A stretch of DNA of 64,000 nt from Paenibacillus sinopodophylli (GTDB lineage: Bacteria; Bacillota; Bacilli; Paenibacillales; Paenibacillaceae): positions 2,368,380 to 2,432,379 of the forward strand of contig NZ_VDBO01000001.1 in NCBI RefSeq assembly GCF_005930355.1, read 5' to 3'. The notes beneath the pieces are model-generated. The model did no database searches, had not been told where the DNA came from, and worked only from the letters and a program-made list of their open reading frames with translations. Below are positions 35,111 to 43,664 of this stretch, one piece after another. A program made the position numbers and the translations under genes. Every line of letters starts with the position of its first letter. The stretch's first letter is position 1.

Positions 35111-36773
35111 GTTTGTGCTCCCTTTTAGTCATTCGATTATATTCTGCATAGGTTTCTTCAATCTTGCTCTTCAAATATTGCACGATTTGGCCAACATCCG
35201 ATACTTGTGTATGCGGCGAAATGACGAATAGCTTGCTCGCATACAGCGCAATTCGCTTGTGATCCCTTGTCGGAACATATAAATGCTTCTTCGTATCACC
35301 GAAGAACATCTCTTTCCGGTCTCTACCAAGAATCTCAAATAAAACTTCATTCAATCGATTATCGCTCTCGATTTCTTCATAGCTTCTTGTGCCGGCATAT
35401 TCTTCTGCATAACCGTTTTTCCCCTCCGGATACAGACGGAACAGCGTGATAATACCAGGATTAAGATGGTTCACGATGACAGCTTCCGGCACTTCTCGCT
35501 GCAAGGCTTCACGGAAGGCCACATTCACTTCCACAAACTGAGCGAGCAGCCTCTGATAGCCCTCGATGCCAAACGCGAGCAAAGCACTATAAATGCTAAT
35601 GGAGCTTCCCATTCTGGAGCATTCCAAGGTGTAGCTTGTATGATACTGCCCGTATCCGCGATGGCCCACATAAGGTGTCTCGTCTGGGTCCAAGTCCAGA
35701 AGCTTCAAATCCGAACCGTTTTTCACTAAAAACAAGCTAGTGGAATAAGGCGTCTGACCCAGCTTCTGAAAGTCGAAGCAGAGAGAATCCGCTTTGTTCA
35801 GATGTTTCATTTTGCCCTGAATAGCTTTGAGAGCTGTAAGGGCCTCGTATTGAATGTTAAGGGGATTGCCTGAAAAGTCATAGTTGTTGAAAAAAGCGAA
35901 AAAACCGCCCAATGCTGAATCCGCATGAATATGAGGCCGTTTTATGCCATGCTCCTGTGCAAGGCGCTCTGTCATGTTAAACACTTCATCCAGTGGGTCA
36001 ATACCCATCGCATCCGTCGTGCCAGTCGTCGCAACGACATAGATCGGGATGCCGCCATTTGCAATGACCTGCTCCATTTTCTCTTTCAAATCAAGGACAT
36101 CCATCGAACTGTCTTCATTCGTACGGATTTTGATCAAATGATTGCTTCCGAGCCCTGTTGCCTCCATCGATTTGTAAAGGCTGTAATGGGCAGCTTCTGA
36201 GCAGAAAGCATACAAGTTTTGTGGAACACCGCTCTTGCCTGCAGTTGCACTCGCTTTATTAATAGCCAATCTGAGGCCTGTGAATATAGCCCCTTGGCCT
36301 CCCCAAGTGGTATAGCCGCCGCTTAGTGCGGTGTCGTAGCCAATCAGATCTGACATCATGGCAACGACTTTCACTTCAGCTTCTGCGCCTGCCGGCCCAT
36401 AAACATCCCATAAGTTGTTGCCATTCACCATAAAGGCAGCAATCATGCCAAGCACACCTGGGATGCTTGCCATAGGAAGAATATTAGTCAGGAAGTATTT
36501 GGTATGATAAGGATGGGCATGGAGCAGCCCTAACAGCTCTTTATTCACATCTTCCATTGGGCTTCCGCTCGCTGGAATTCTACTTGTTTCCGCTAGCTCC
36601 TTGTAGAAAAGTGGACCTCTCTCTTTATCACCCTTCAGAAAGGCTGACTCAGGATCCTTTAGCTCGTCTACTCCGCTGACAATCTGTCCGATTAAATCCA
36701 TCATATGATTTTGTTGAGTAAGGTTGCCATCATCGCTAGGAAACAAAAGACGAATATCCGATATATTGTTCAT
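35091..36773 (-). CDS. PLP-dependent group II decarboxylase
   Basis: 560 aa from the ATG at 36773, which has GAGAGAGG 9-10 nt upstream; the open extension to 36983 overlaps the riboswitch. [20 protein letters not shown] and [11 protein letters not shown] are the PLP pocket, and the PLP lysine lies in [15 protein letters not shown] (about residue 340), where most relatives have His before the Lys. It could act on glutamate, aspartate, tyrosine or another amino acid; the substrate is not evident. Cotranscribed with a chemoreceptor. Confidence 0.85.
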   Translation of the reverse strand: MNNISDIRLLFPSDDGNLTQQNHMMDLIGQIVSGVDELKDPESAFLKGDKERGPLFYKELAETSRIPASGSPMEDVNKELLGLLHAHPYHTKYFLTNILPMASIPGVLGMIAAFMVNGNNLWDVYGPAGAEAEVKVVAMMSDLIGYDTALSGGYTTWGGQGAIFTGLRLAINKASATAGKSGVPQNLYAFCSEAAHYSLYKSMEATGLGSNHLIKIRTNEDSSMDVLDLKEKMEQVIANGGIPIYVVATTGTTDAMGIDPLDEVFNMTERLAQEHGIKRPHIHADSALGGFFAFFNNYDFSGNPLNIQYEALTALKAIQGKMKHLNKADSLCFDFQKLGQTPYSTSLFLVKNGSDLKLLDLDPDETPYVGHRGYGQYHTSYTLECSRMGSSISIYSALLAFGIEGYQRLLAQFVEVNVAFREALQREVPEAVIVNHLNPGIITLFRLYPEGKNGYAEEYAGTRSYEEIESDNRLNEVLFEILGRDRKEMFFGDTKKHLYVPTRDHKRIALYASKLFVISPHTQVSDVGQIVQYLKSKIEETYAEYNRMTKREHKHEEIYT

Positions 36774-36816
36774 TAAATGACGACCTCTCTCCACCATATA
36801 TTTTTCTCTAAAACAA

Positions 36817-36860
36817 AGAAAAAGGTATACCTGTAAATAGCCATAGGTATACCTTTGCTT
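36817..36860 (-). terminator. Terminator of the c-di-GMP riboswitch expression platform
   Basis: Perfect arms AAAGGTATACCT / AGGTATACCTTT, followed on the minus strand by TTTTTCTTTG, directly downstream of the aptamer and upstream of the decarboxylase gene. Confidence 0.88.
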
Positions 36861-36861
36861 G

Positions 36862-36952
36862 TAACTCGCAACTGGCTGACATTTCTTTTTAAGAAGTAGT
36901 CCCTGTAGCTTTGCGCCGCCATTTTTCAATGGGTTTGCCTCATATGCAGTTA
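36862..36952 (-). promoter_or_regulatory. c-di-GMP-I riboswitch (GEMM-I)
   Basis: Minus-strand blocks GAGGCAAACCCATTGAAA, GGCGGCGCAAAGCTACAGGG, ACTACTTC..GAAATGTCAGCC, AGTTGC match the GEMM-I consensus: CAAACC, the GAAA tetraloop, GCGCAAAGCTAC and the receptor helix ending in CAGCC.GTTGC. The aptamer runs into a terminator, indicating transcriptional control of the decarboxylase-chemoreceptor operon. The 36953-37340 stretch upstream is AT-rich; no other element was identified. Confidence 0.85.
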
Positions 36953-37343
36953 TGGATAAATTTGTCCGATAATTAGAAAACATTTACAGGCACTAGGAAC
37001 ATTCTACTACCTCACATTTTCAAGATCAATATGTTTTTATACTTATAAGTCTGAAGTAATAACATTTTCGATAAAAATTTATCTTTTTGTCACAATTGAG
37101 CGGATAATATACGGCTTTTTGATGTAGAATTAGTCGGATCTATCTATTTATTTTCAAAAAAAACATATGTATATACATTTAAATCGAAAAAACGAAGAAG
37201 AGTGATTCACTCTCCCCTTTTTAGTTCAAAAGACTGATTTCGTTGAATTATGGATGTCGATTTATGCGAGCGAATGTTGAAGCTGTCCATTTCGAAATGC
37301 TGTACTTTCAGTGTCCGACTTTGCGCATAAGCATCCATATATA

Positions 37344-37397
37344 AAAACAGCTCTTCCTCTTACAGCAAGTTGCTGTGTAGGAAGAGCTGTTTTTTAT
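37344..37397 (-). terminator. Intrinsic terminator after kduD
   Basis: AAAACAGCTCTTCC / GGAAGAGCTGTTTT stem with five T on the minus strand, immediately after the kduD stop. Confidence 0.92.
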
Positions 37398-37404
37398 TTA
37401 ACGT

Positions 37405-38160
37405 TTATCTGACCAACCAGCCGCCATCGACTGCTAGGATGTGTCCGTTCATGTAGTCGGAAGCCGCAGACGCAAGGAATACGGAAGGTCCGATTAAATC
37501 CTCTGACGAACCCCAGCGACCTGCTGGAATGCGCTGCAAAATTTGAGCACTGCGGATTGGATCCTCGCGAAGCGCTTCGGTATTGTCGGTACTCATATAG
37601 CCTGGAGCAATTGCATTTACTTGCAAACCCTTGCTCGCCCATTCGCTTGCTAGCGCCTTAGTCAGCCCCGCAACAGCGTGCTTGCTTGACGTATAGCCGG
37701 GAACGTTAATGCCGCCTTGAAAGGATAGCATCGAAGCGATATTAATAATTTTGCCTGAGCCCTGCTCAATCATATGCTTTGCAGCGAGCTGAGAGAGAAC
37801 AAATACTGAATTCAAATTGACGTCGAGTACAGCCTCCCAGTCCTCATAGCTATGCTCCGCAGCAGGCGTACGGCGGATAATACCGGCGTTGTTGACCAAA
37901 ATATCAATTCTGCCCAGCTCTTCCACCGTGCGCTCCACGATGCCAGCAAGCTTCGTGCGGTCAGAAATATCGGCTTGAATCGTAATCGCTTTCCGTCCCA
38001 AAGCTCTAATCGCATCCGCTGCTTTGTCAGCAGGTGTGCTGTTCGTAACAAGCGCTACGTCAGCACCCGCCTCGGCCAAACCAAGTGCGACTGCTGCGCC
38101 AAGGCCGCGCCCTGCTCCTGTAACGATAGCAGTTTTTCCAGTCAAATCAAACAAACCCAT
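37405..38160 (-). CDS. kduD: 2-dehydro-3-deoxy-D-gluconate 5-dehydrogenase (SDR family)
   Basis: 251 aa from the ATG at 38160 (GGGAGG 9-10 nt upstream). MGLFDLTGKTAIVTGAGRGL, with the TGxxxGxG NAD motif, NNAGIIRR, catalytic Ser region NIASMLSFQGG and YTSSKHAV. It matches KduD, which reduces 2,5-diketo-3-deoxygluconate in pectin and uronate degradation. kduI in the same operon supports the call. Confidence 0.88.
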   Translation of the reverse strand: MGLFDLTGKTAIVTGAGRGLGAAVALGLAEAGADVALVTNSTPADKAADAIRALGRKAITIQADISDRTKLAGIVERTVEELGRIDILVNNAGIIRRTPAAEHSYEDWEAVLDVNLNSVFVLSQLAAKHMIEQGSGKIINIASMLSFQGGINVPGYTSSKHAVAGLTKALASEWASKGLQVNAIAPGYMSTDNTEALREDPIRSAQILQRIPAGRWGSSEDLIGPSVFLASAASDYMNGHILAVDGGWLVR

Positions 38161-38164
38161 CGGT

Positions 38165-38959
38165 TTAAGTCCTCCCTTTGGCACGCTTTCCGCTTTCTGC
38201 AAGCTGCGCCTTCATCATTTGTATCTGAAGCCCCTCATATTTGACTGCAATTTCAGGCGATATGCCCTCATCCGTAATGATGCAGTCAATCTCGTCTAAA
38301 CCTGCAAACGTAATTAAGGCGCCTTTGTCGAATTTGCTATGATCAGCCAGGCAGTATACAATCTTTGCATTATCCATGTACAGCTTCTTGAGCTTGGACA
38401 ATTCCTCTGTAAATATCGTCAATCCATATTCCAGATGAATGCCTGTTGTCGATAGAAAGAGTTTATGAACATTGAGCCGCTTAATCCATTCCTGAGACTC
38501 TGCTCCTATGAGCAGATTGTTGTGACGGTAACCACCTGGTATGACCAGTCTAACCTGATCCTTCAAGGTAAGCTCGCGGATAATAAGCAGGTCATTCGTA
38601 AGCACGGTAACAGGCATATTCGGGAGCTTCTTGGCCATTTCAAGCGTTGTGCTGCCTGCATCAAGAGCAATAATATCATTCTCTTCAATACATGTAAGCG
38701 CAAGCGCTGCAATGGCAGACTTCGCCTGCTGATGCTTGCTGTTAGGAAATTGCAGCGGGTAAAGGCTATCCTCGCCCTCCTGCTCCACAACAGCTCCGCC
38801 ATGCATACGCTTGAGCAGCCCCTTCTCCTCCAGCTTCTCCAGATCTTCTCGAACTGTTTTCTCCGTCACGCCAAATTGCTCGCTGAGCTCAGATACTTTA
38901 ACTGCTCCAAGCTGCTCTAATTTCTCAATAATTTTCCGATGCCGTTCAGCAGCAAGCAT
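38165..38959 (-). CDS. DeoR-family transcriptional regulator
   Basis: 264 aa. N-terminal DeoR winged helix (ERHRKIIEKLEQLGAVKVSE, VTEKTVREDLEKLEEKGLLK) and a sugar-phosphate sensor domain (IALDAGSTTLEMAKKL, LADHSKFDKGAL, DCIITDEG). It lies between kduI and kduD and ends 4 nt before kduD, so it probably represses its own operon and responds to a uronate breakdown intermediate. Confidence 0.92.
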   Translation of the reverse strand: MLAAERHRKIIEKLEQLGAVKVSELSEQFGVTEKTVREDLEKLEEKGLLKRMHGGAVVEQEGEDSLYPLQFPNSKHQQAKSAIAALALTCIEENDIIALDAGSTTLEMAKKLPNMPVTVLTNDLLIIRELTLKDQVRLVIPGGYRHNNLLIGAESQEWIKRLNVHKLFLSTTGIHLEYGLTIFTEELSKLKKLYMDNAKIVYCLADHSKFDKGALITFAGLDEIDCIITDEGISPEIAVKYEGLQIQMMKAQLAESGKRAKGRT

Positions 38960-38984
38960 GGTGCACCTCCTGTAGCGAATGCTT

Positions 38985-39815
38985 CTATTTTAGCTCGCTT
39001 GCAGGTACTGCGTCCATGTCTGTAAAGGTATAATTCTCACCAGCCATCGACCAGCAGAACGTGTAATTGCTCGTACCAACGCCAGAGTGAATGGACCAAG
39101 GCGGTGAAATAATAGCCTGCTCGTTCGCTACGACCAAGTGTCTTGTCTGCGATGGCTCGCCCATCATATGGAATACGCGTGCATCGTCGTTCAAATCAAA
39201 GTATAGGTAAGCCTCCATACGGCGATCATGTACATGAGAAGGCATTGTGTTCCATACGCTTCCCGTTTTGAGGCTCGTTACGCCCAGCATCAACTGGCAG
39301 CTTTGAATGCCGTCTGCGTGAATATATTTGTAGAGGACACGTTCGTTGGACGTTTCTTGTGATCCAAGATGAGTCGGATTCGCTTCCTCCACTGTCATTT
39401 TGCGTGTTGCAATCTCAGCATGTGCAAGTGCGGAACAGAAGTACAGCTTAGCAGGGTTCGATTTGTCTACGCTTGACAGGAGAACTTGGCGTTTGCCTTT
39501 CCCAACGTAAAGCACCTCCAGCCTGCTAAGCTCGTAAACCTCGCCGTCAACTGATATCGAAGCTGGACCGCCAATGTTTAGAAATCCAACTTCGCGGCGC
39601 TCCAAGAAATATTCCGTTTTCAGCGTTGCTGCATCTTCAAGCTCCAGCGTTTCGTTCACAGGTACTGCTCCGCCAACGATCATGCGGTCATAATGTGTAT
39701 ATGTCATTTTGATTTGATCCTGAACAAACAGGCTCTCAATCAAAAACTCACTGCGTAGACGTTCCGTATCATATTGCTTCACATCGGTAGGGTTTGTGGT
39801 GTGGCGTACTTCCAT
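38985..39815 (-). CDS. kduI: 5-dehydro-4-deoxy-D-glucuronate isomerase
   Basis: 276 aa, the usual KduI length. MEVRHTTNPTDVKQYDTERL start, MIVGGAVPVNETLELE, GGPASISVDGEVYEL, WNTMPSHVHDRRMEAYLYFD (Zn ligands) and PPWSIHSGVGTSNY are diagnostic. It converts the unsaturated uronate product to the KduD substrate. The operon order is kduI, deoR-like, kduD. Confidence 0.95.
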   Translation of the reverse strand: MEVRHTTNPTDVKQYDTERLRSEFLIESLFVQDQIKMTYTHYDRMIVGGAVPVNETLELEDAATLKTEYFLERREVGFLNIGGPASISVDGEVYELSRLEVLYVGKGKRQVLLSSVDKSNPAKLYFCSALAHAEIATRKMTVEEANPTHLGSQETSNERVLYKYIHADGIQSCQLMLGVTSLKTGSVWNTMPSHVHDRRMEAYLYFDLNDDARVFHMMGEPSQTRHLVVANEQAIISPPWSIHSGVGTSNYTFCWSMAGENYTFTDMDAVPASELK

Positions 39816-39881
39816 TGGATAAAAGCCTCCTAAAGTTTTATTGTGCAGCCGCCTTCAGCAGGCTTGCACTAAGGTTTGCTA

Positions 39882-39917
39882 ATGTTCGTTTTTATGATAT
39901 CACACATTTACGAACAT
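39882..39917. promoter_or_regulatory. Inverted repeat upstream of kduI, candidate operator
   Basis: Perfect arms ATGTTCGT and ACGAACAT, 28 nt centre to centre, about 70 nt before the kduI start. A likely binding site for the DeoR-type regulator of the operon. Confidence 0.5.
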
Positions 39918-39961
39918 AAACAGTAGCATCTTTAAAAAGAATTTGTTCCTTTTCTACACAT

Positions 39962-39994
39962 AGAAAAAGGAGGAGACCTTATTCTCCCCCTTCT
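39962..39994 (-). terminator. Probable terminator upstream of kduI
   Basis: On the minus strand GGGGGAG / CTCCTCC stem followed by TTTTT. It would end transcription arriving from the right. Nothing else was found in 39995-40127. Confidence 0.6.
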
Positions 39995-40127
39995 ACTGTC
40001 TGCTATACAACGCCGTTTACCAAGTAATCCAGCCTCCTGTATGCTTATATGCATGCAGACATTATACCAGTACAACTAATAGAAGAAGACCTTAGTATCG
40101 AACATAGACATCACTTCTATATGTATT

Positions 40128-40391
40128 TCATATTGAATCCTCCACTATTTCAACCTGTCCGCCTATATATGCAGCAATACCTTCGACGGTCTGAACTGCC
40201 CATTTATAGGGACTGGATATAACATAGTCGATAGGAAAATCCATTAATAATTCAGTAACCTTTTTTGCATCTTTCACACCTTGCTCCGACAAAGGCCTCT
40301 TTAATTCATCCGGCGTATAAACCGAGTGAGCATGCCTTACAAAATAAAGATTAGTCAAAGTTTTTTCAGGCTTCCCTTCCGCTAATATCAC
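40128..40391 (-). pseudogene. Truncated histidine phosphatase (phosphoglycerate mutase-like) fragment
   Basis: 87 aa. NLYFVRHAHSVYTPDELKRP, with the RHA/RHG catalytic motif, LSEQGVKDAKKV and VISSPYKWAVQTVEGIAAYI are the first half of a histidine phosphatase; relatives are about 190 aa. The frame stops after EIVEDSI, before the second catalytic His. The start is also poor (GTG 40391 or TTG 40358). It looks like a C-terminally truncated remnant. Confidence 0.7.
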
Positions 40392-40526
40392 GTATTATTA
40401 CTTCATGAAATCTCTCCTAAATACAAACGCTTACAAATTTGCAAAGGTTGCAACATAGAAAGCTGATTAATGTAATCGGATTTACAAATACTAGTGAAAT
40501 ACATATCCTGTCTATGTGCATATAGG

Positions 40527-40563
40527 CAAAAAAACCGCTACGCTGCTATATACAGCGTAACCG
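40527..40563 (-). terminator. Intrinsic terminator after the GH10 gene
   Basis: Minus strand CGGTTACGCTG / CAGCGTAGCGG stem followed by seven T, 42 nt beyond the xylanase stop. Confidence 0.9.
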
Positions 40564-40604
40564 ATTCTTTAGAAGAATGTCTGTTTGCAGCAGAATGAGT
40601 AAGC

Positions 40605-41624
40605 TTACAACTGCGTCGGTTTGCCGATCACCCGCCAGAATGCTTCCTTTGGCTGGTGCTGTTCATCAAAGAGCAGCGGCCAGTTTTTGCGGCCCCGAAC
40701 CGGGAAGTTGCTGAGCCACGTATAATTATCATCCGCTCCCCAGAAGGTTACCGCATCGATATGCACTTGGTATTCCTTAAGTAATAGGAATATAGCTTCA
40801 TATCGCTTCGCTTGCAGCTCGAGCAGCTCTTCCGGCGGACTCGTTAAATCCGTCCGTTCATCCTCATGTCGGAACAACGAAACATCAAGCTCTGTCAGTT
40901 GCAGCCTGAGTCCAAGCATTGCATATTTCTCGATTGCTTCCCGAATTTCGTCCAAGCTGGGACTGTACACATTCCAATGCGCCTGAAGTCCGACACCATG
41001 CACGGGGGCACCCTGCTCAAGCAGCGACTTGACCAAACGATATATTTTATCGCGTTTATGCGGATTAGACTCGTTGTAATCGTTATAGAAAAGCTGCGCA
41101 GCTGGGTCGGCTGCATGCGCGAATTCGAATGCCTTCGCAATAAAATCAGGTCCGGCAATATCCAGCCACTTCGAAGGGCGCAGCAGCTCTGGACCTTCAT
41201 CTGCAATGACTTCATTCACAACATCCCAAGCATAAATAGCATCCTTGTACCGACCTACTACCGTTTTAATATGTGATTGCAAACGATCAAGCAGCTTTTC
41301 CCTACAAACTGGACGGCCATCCGACTCCTTGAATAGCCAATCCGAAGTCTGATTATGCCACACTAGTGTATGCCCTCTCAGCTTTTTCCCATGCGTTTTT
41401 GCAAAAGCTACGATTCGGTCCGCATCCTCGAACGTGTAATGATCCTCAACCGGCTGCAAATTCACAAATTTCATCTCGTTCTCGGCAGTTAAGCTGTTAT
41501 AATGCCTAGCAATGAACTCCCCCGACTGCAAGAGCGTCCGAGGACTGACTGCAGCCCCTATATCGAATGATGAACCGAGAGCTTCGTACAGCCTCGGAGT
41601 TGCGTTTGTTCCATCGTTTCCCAT
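40605..41624 (-). CDS. Endo-1,4-beta-xylanase, glycoside hydrolase family 10, intracellular
   Basis: 339 aa. GH10 barrel with NSLTAENEMKF, GHTLVWHNQTSDW, acid/base glutamate in WDVVNEVI (about residue 145), nucleophile in LQLTELDVSLF (about 255) and TFWGADDNYTWL. No signal peptide, so it should act on imported xylo-oligosaccharides. It closes the operon of an ABC sugar transporter, implying import then hydrolysis. GGAGGAATTG precedes the ATG. Confidence 0.95.
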   Translation of the reverse strand: MGNDGTNATPRLYEALGSSFDIGAAVSPRTLLQSGEFIARHYNSLTAENEMKFVNLQPVEDHYTFEDADRIVAFAKTHGKKLRGHTLVWHNQTSDWLFKESDGRPVCREKLLDRLQSHIKTVVGRYKDAIYAWDVVNEVIADEGPELLRPSKWLDIAGPDFIAKAFEFAHAADPAAQLFYNDYNESNPHKRDKIYRLVKSLLEQGAPVHGVGLQAHWNVYSPSLDEIREAIEKYAMLGLRLQLTELDVSLFRHEDERTDLTSPPEELLELQAKRYEAIFLLLKEYQVHIDAVTFWGADDNYTWLSNFPVRGRKNWPLLFDEQHQPKEAFWRVIGKPTQL

Positions 41625-41643
41625 CGCAATTCCTCCTTATCGA

Positions 41644-42588
41644 TTACCCCTTGACACCGCCGACCGTCATGCCTTTCACGAAATACTTCTGCAAGAACGG
41701 GTAGACCATTATGATTGGAAGAGAAGCTACGATCGTCATCGTTGCCCGAATAGCAAATGGTGTCACCGTATTCGCTCCCGTGTTTCCGGCATTGGCGAAG
41801 GCATCGCCAGCCGTCTTCGTCGTCAGAGAGGCATTCGAATTCTGAAGAATCTTCTGCAGCTCGTACTGCAGTGTGCTCAGATCAATATTCGAAGAATTGT
41901 ATAGAAATACGTCAAACCACTGGTTCCATTGATACACGGCCGAGAACAGGGCAACGGTTGCAAGGACAGGTACGCATAGCGGCAGTACAATACTATAAAA
42001 CATTTTGAAATCGCCTGCTCCGTCAATTCGTGCTGATTCAAGAATGCTCTCCGGCAAGCCTTCTATGAAGGAACGAATAATAATCAAGTTGAAGACACCG
42101 ATCAAGCCTGGAAAGATATATACCCAGAAATTATCAAGCAAACCGAGATCCCGGATGAGAAGAAAATTCGGAATAAGACCACCATTGAAATACATCGTCA
42201 ATATAAACGCAATCGTGACGAACTTCCTAAGTACGTACTCTTGCCTCGTAATCGTATAGGCGACCATCGCTGAGCAAAATACGGTCGCAACCGTTCCGAT
42301 TACCGTGCGCAGAATAGAGATGAGCGTCGCATCGAAGATCGTCGACTCCTTCATTACGTAAGCGTAATTGTCCAACGTCCACATACGGGGAAGCAAATAG
42401 ATGCCGCCTTTAATTGAATCAGTCGCGTTATTCAGCGATACAGCAGCTGTGTTCAAGAATGGGTATAAGGTTACAAGCATCAATAGCAAAAGAAATGCAT
42501 AATTGCATATATCGAATATAAGATCACCGCGCGACGAGCGGATACGGCTTGGTTTTTTGACGCTGTTGCGAATTGGTTCATCCTGCAT
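41644..42588 (-). CDS. Carbohydrate ABC transporter permease (LplC type)
   Basis: 314 aa, six membrane helices, binding-protein-dependent permease signature ESILESARIDGAGDFKMFYSIVLPL. It ends FVKGMTVGGVKG, characteristic of LplC/YtcP-like permeases. Partner of the permease upstream; gap 8 nt. No ATPase gene in the operon, so a shared MsmX-type ATPase is expected. Confidence 0.94.
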   Translation of the reverse strand: MQDEPIRNSVKKPSRIRSSRGDLIFDICNYAFLLLLMLVTLYPFLNTAAVSLNNATDSIKGGIYLLPRMWTLDNYAYVMKESTIFDATLISILRTVIGTVATVFCSAMVAYTITRQEYVLRKFVTIAFILTMYFNGGLIPNFLLIRDLGLLDNFWVYIFPGLIGVFNLIIIRSFIEGLPESILESARIDGAGDFKMFYSIVLPLCVPVLATVALFSAVYQWNQWFDVFLYNSSNIDLSTLQYELQKILQNSNASLTTKTAGDAFANAGNTGANTVTPFAIRATMTIVASLPIIMVYPFLQKYFVKGMTVGGVKG

Positions 42589-42596
42589 CCCTCCCC

Positions 42597-43571
42597 TTAG
42601 AATAATCTGGACTCGCCCATTCTCTTCGCAAGGTTGTTCGCTGCGAACAATAAAATGAAGCTGATAATCGTCTTGAACATGCCTGCTGCGATCGACAGCG
42701 AGTAATTGCCTTGTGCAATTCCGTATTTTAGAACAAATATGTCAAGATTTTCGGAAAAGTCGACATTCATGCCGTTTCCTAACAAGTATTGCGGCTCGAA
42801 GCCCGACTCCAGCAAATACCCAATATTCATAATTAACAATACGATAATCACCGGCTTAATGCCTGGCAGCGTCACGTACCACATCCGCTTAATTCGGCCT
42901 GCCCCGTCCATCTCTGCCGCTTCATACTGGGCGGGGTCGATCATCGTCATGGCAGCCAAATAAACGATCGTATTCCAGCCTACATCCTTCCACACCGTGC
43001 TTGCACCGAATATCGTCCAGAATTGCTCCGGTATGCCAAGGAACAAAATTTCCTCGCCCTTCTCTACAAAACCTGCCCACAGCAGCATTTGATTAATAAT
43101 GCCGTCAGGGGACAACGTGGTTTGGATAATGCTCGCTGCAACGACCCACGATATGAAATGCGGCAAATAGCTGACCGTTTGTACGATGCGTTTGAAAGCA
43201 ACCTTGCGTACCTCATTAAGCAGCAGCGCAAGCGTTATTGCCGTTACGAAGCCAAGTACCAGATTAATGCTGCTCATCGCGAGCGTATTGCGTAGAACGC
43301 GAATGAATCGCTCATCTTGAAATAGAAACTGGAAGTGCTCGAATCCCGCCCACTTCTGCTGGCTGAAGCTTCTAGCCGGCTTGTAGTCTTGGAAGGCAAT
43401 GGTCCACCCCCACAGAGGCATGTATTTGAATATAAACAACCATACCAAAAACGGTACGGACATAAGCACTAGCACGCGCTGTTCAAGCAGCTTGATCGTA
43501 AAACGCTTCAGTCCTGACGGCTTCTTAGGCAACATCAGGATAGACGTTGACATTGTCGGTTTATGTTCCAT
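42597..43571 (-). CDS. Carbohydrate ABC transporter permease (LplB type)
   Basis: 324 aa from the ATG at 43571, which has GGAAGGAGAGAG upstream; an earlier in-frame ATG lies within the leader. Six membrane helices, permease loop YEAAEMDGAGRIKRMWYVTLPGI, and an N-terminal MPLWGWTIAFQDYKPARSF typical of LplB/YteP. It forms the transport channel with the next gene. Confidence 0.94.
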   Translation of the reverse strand: MEHKPTMSTSILMLPKKPSGLKRFTIKLLEQRVLVLMSVPFLVWLFIFKYMPLWGWTIAFQDYKPARSFSQQKWAGFEHFQFLFQDERFIRVLRNTLAMSSINLVLGFVTAITLALLLNEVRKVAFKRIVQTVSYLPHFISWVVAASIIQTTLSPDGIINQMLLWAGFVEKGEEILFLGIPEQFWTIFGASTVWKDVGWNTIVYLAAMTMIDPAQYEAAEMDGAGRIKRMWYVTLPGIKPVIIVLLIMNIGYLLESGFEPQYLLGNGMNVDFSENLDIFVLKYGIAQGNYSLSIAAGMFKTIISFILLFAANNLAKRMGESRLF

Positions 43572-43664
43572 CTTCTCTCTCCTTCCGGACTGAATGAAAC
43601 TGGTGATGCAGAAAGGCCGGGCTTCCTCACCTTGCAACCCGGCCTCTCGCTCACCTCTTGCTTG

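Noticed and set aside
37080..37115. Sequence resembling a lac operator (ATTGAGCGGATAATA)
   Set aside because: Only a partial, non-palindromic match in an AT-rich gap, with no LacI-type gene nearby.
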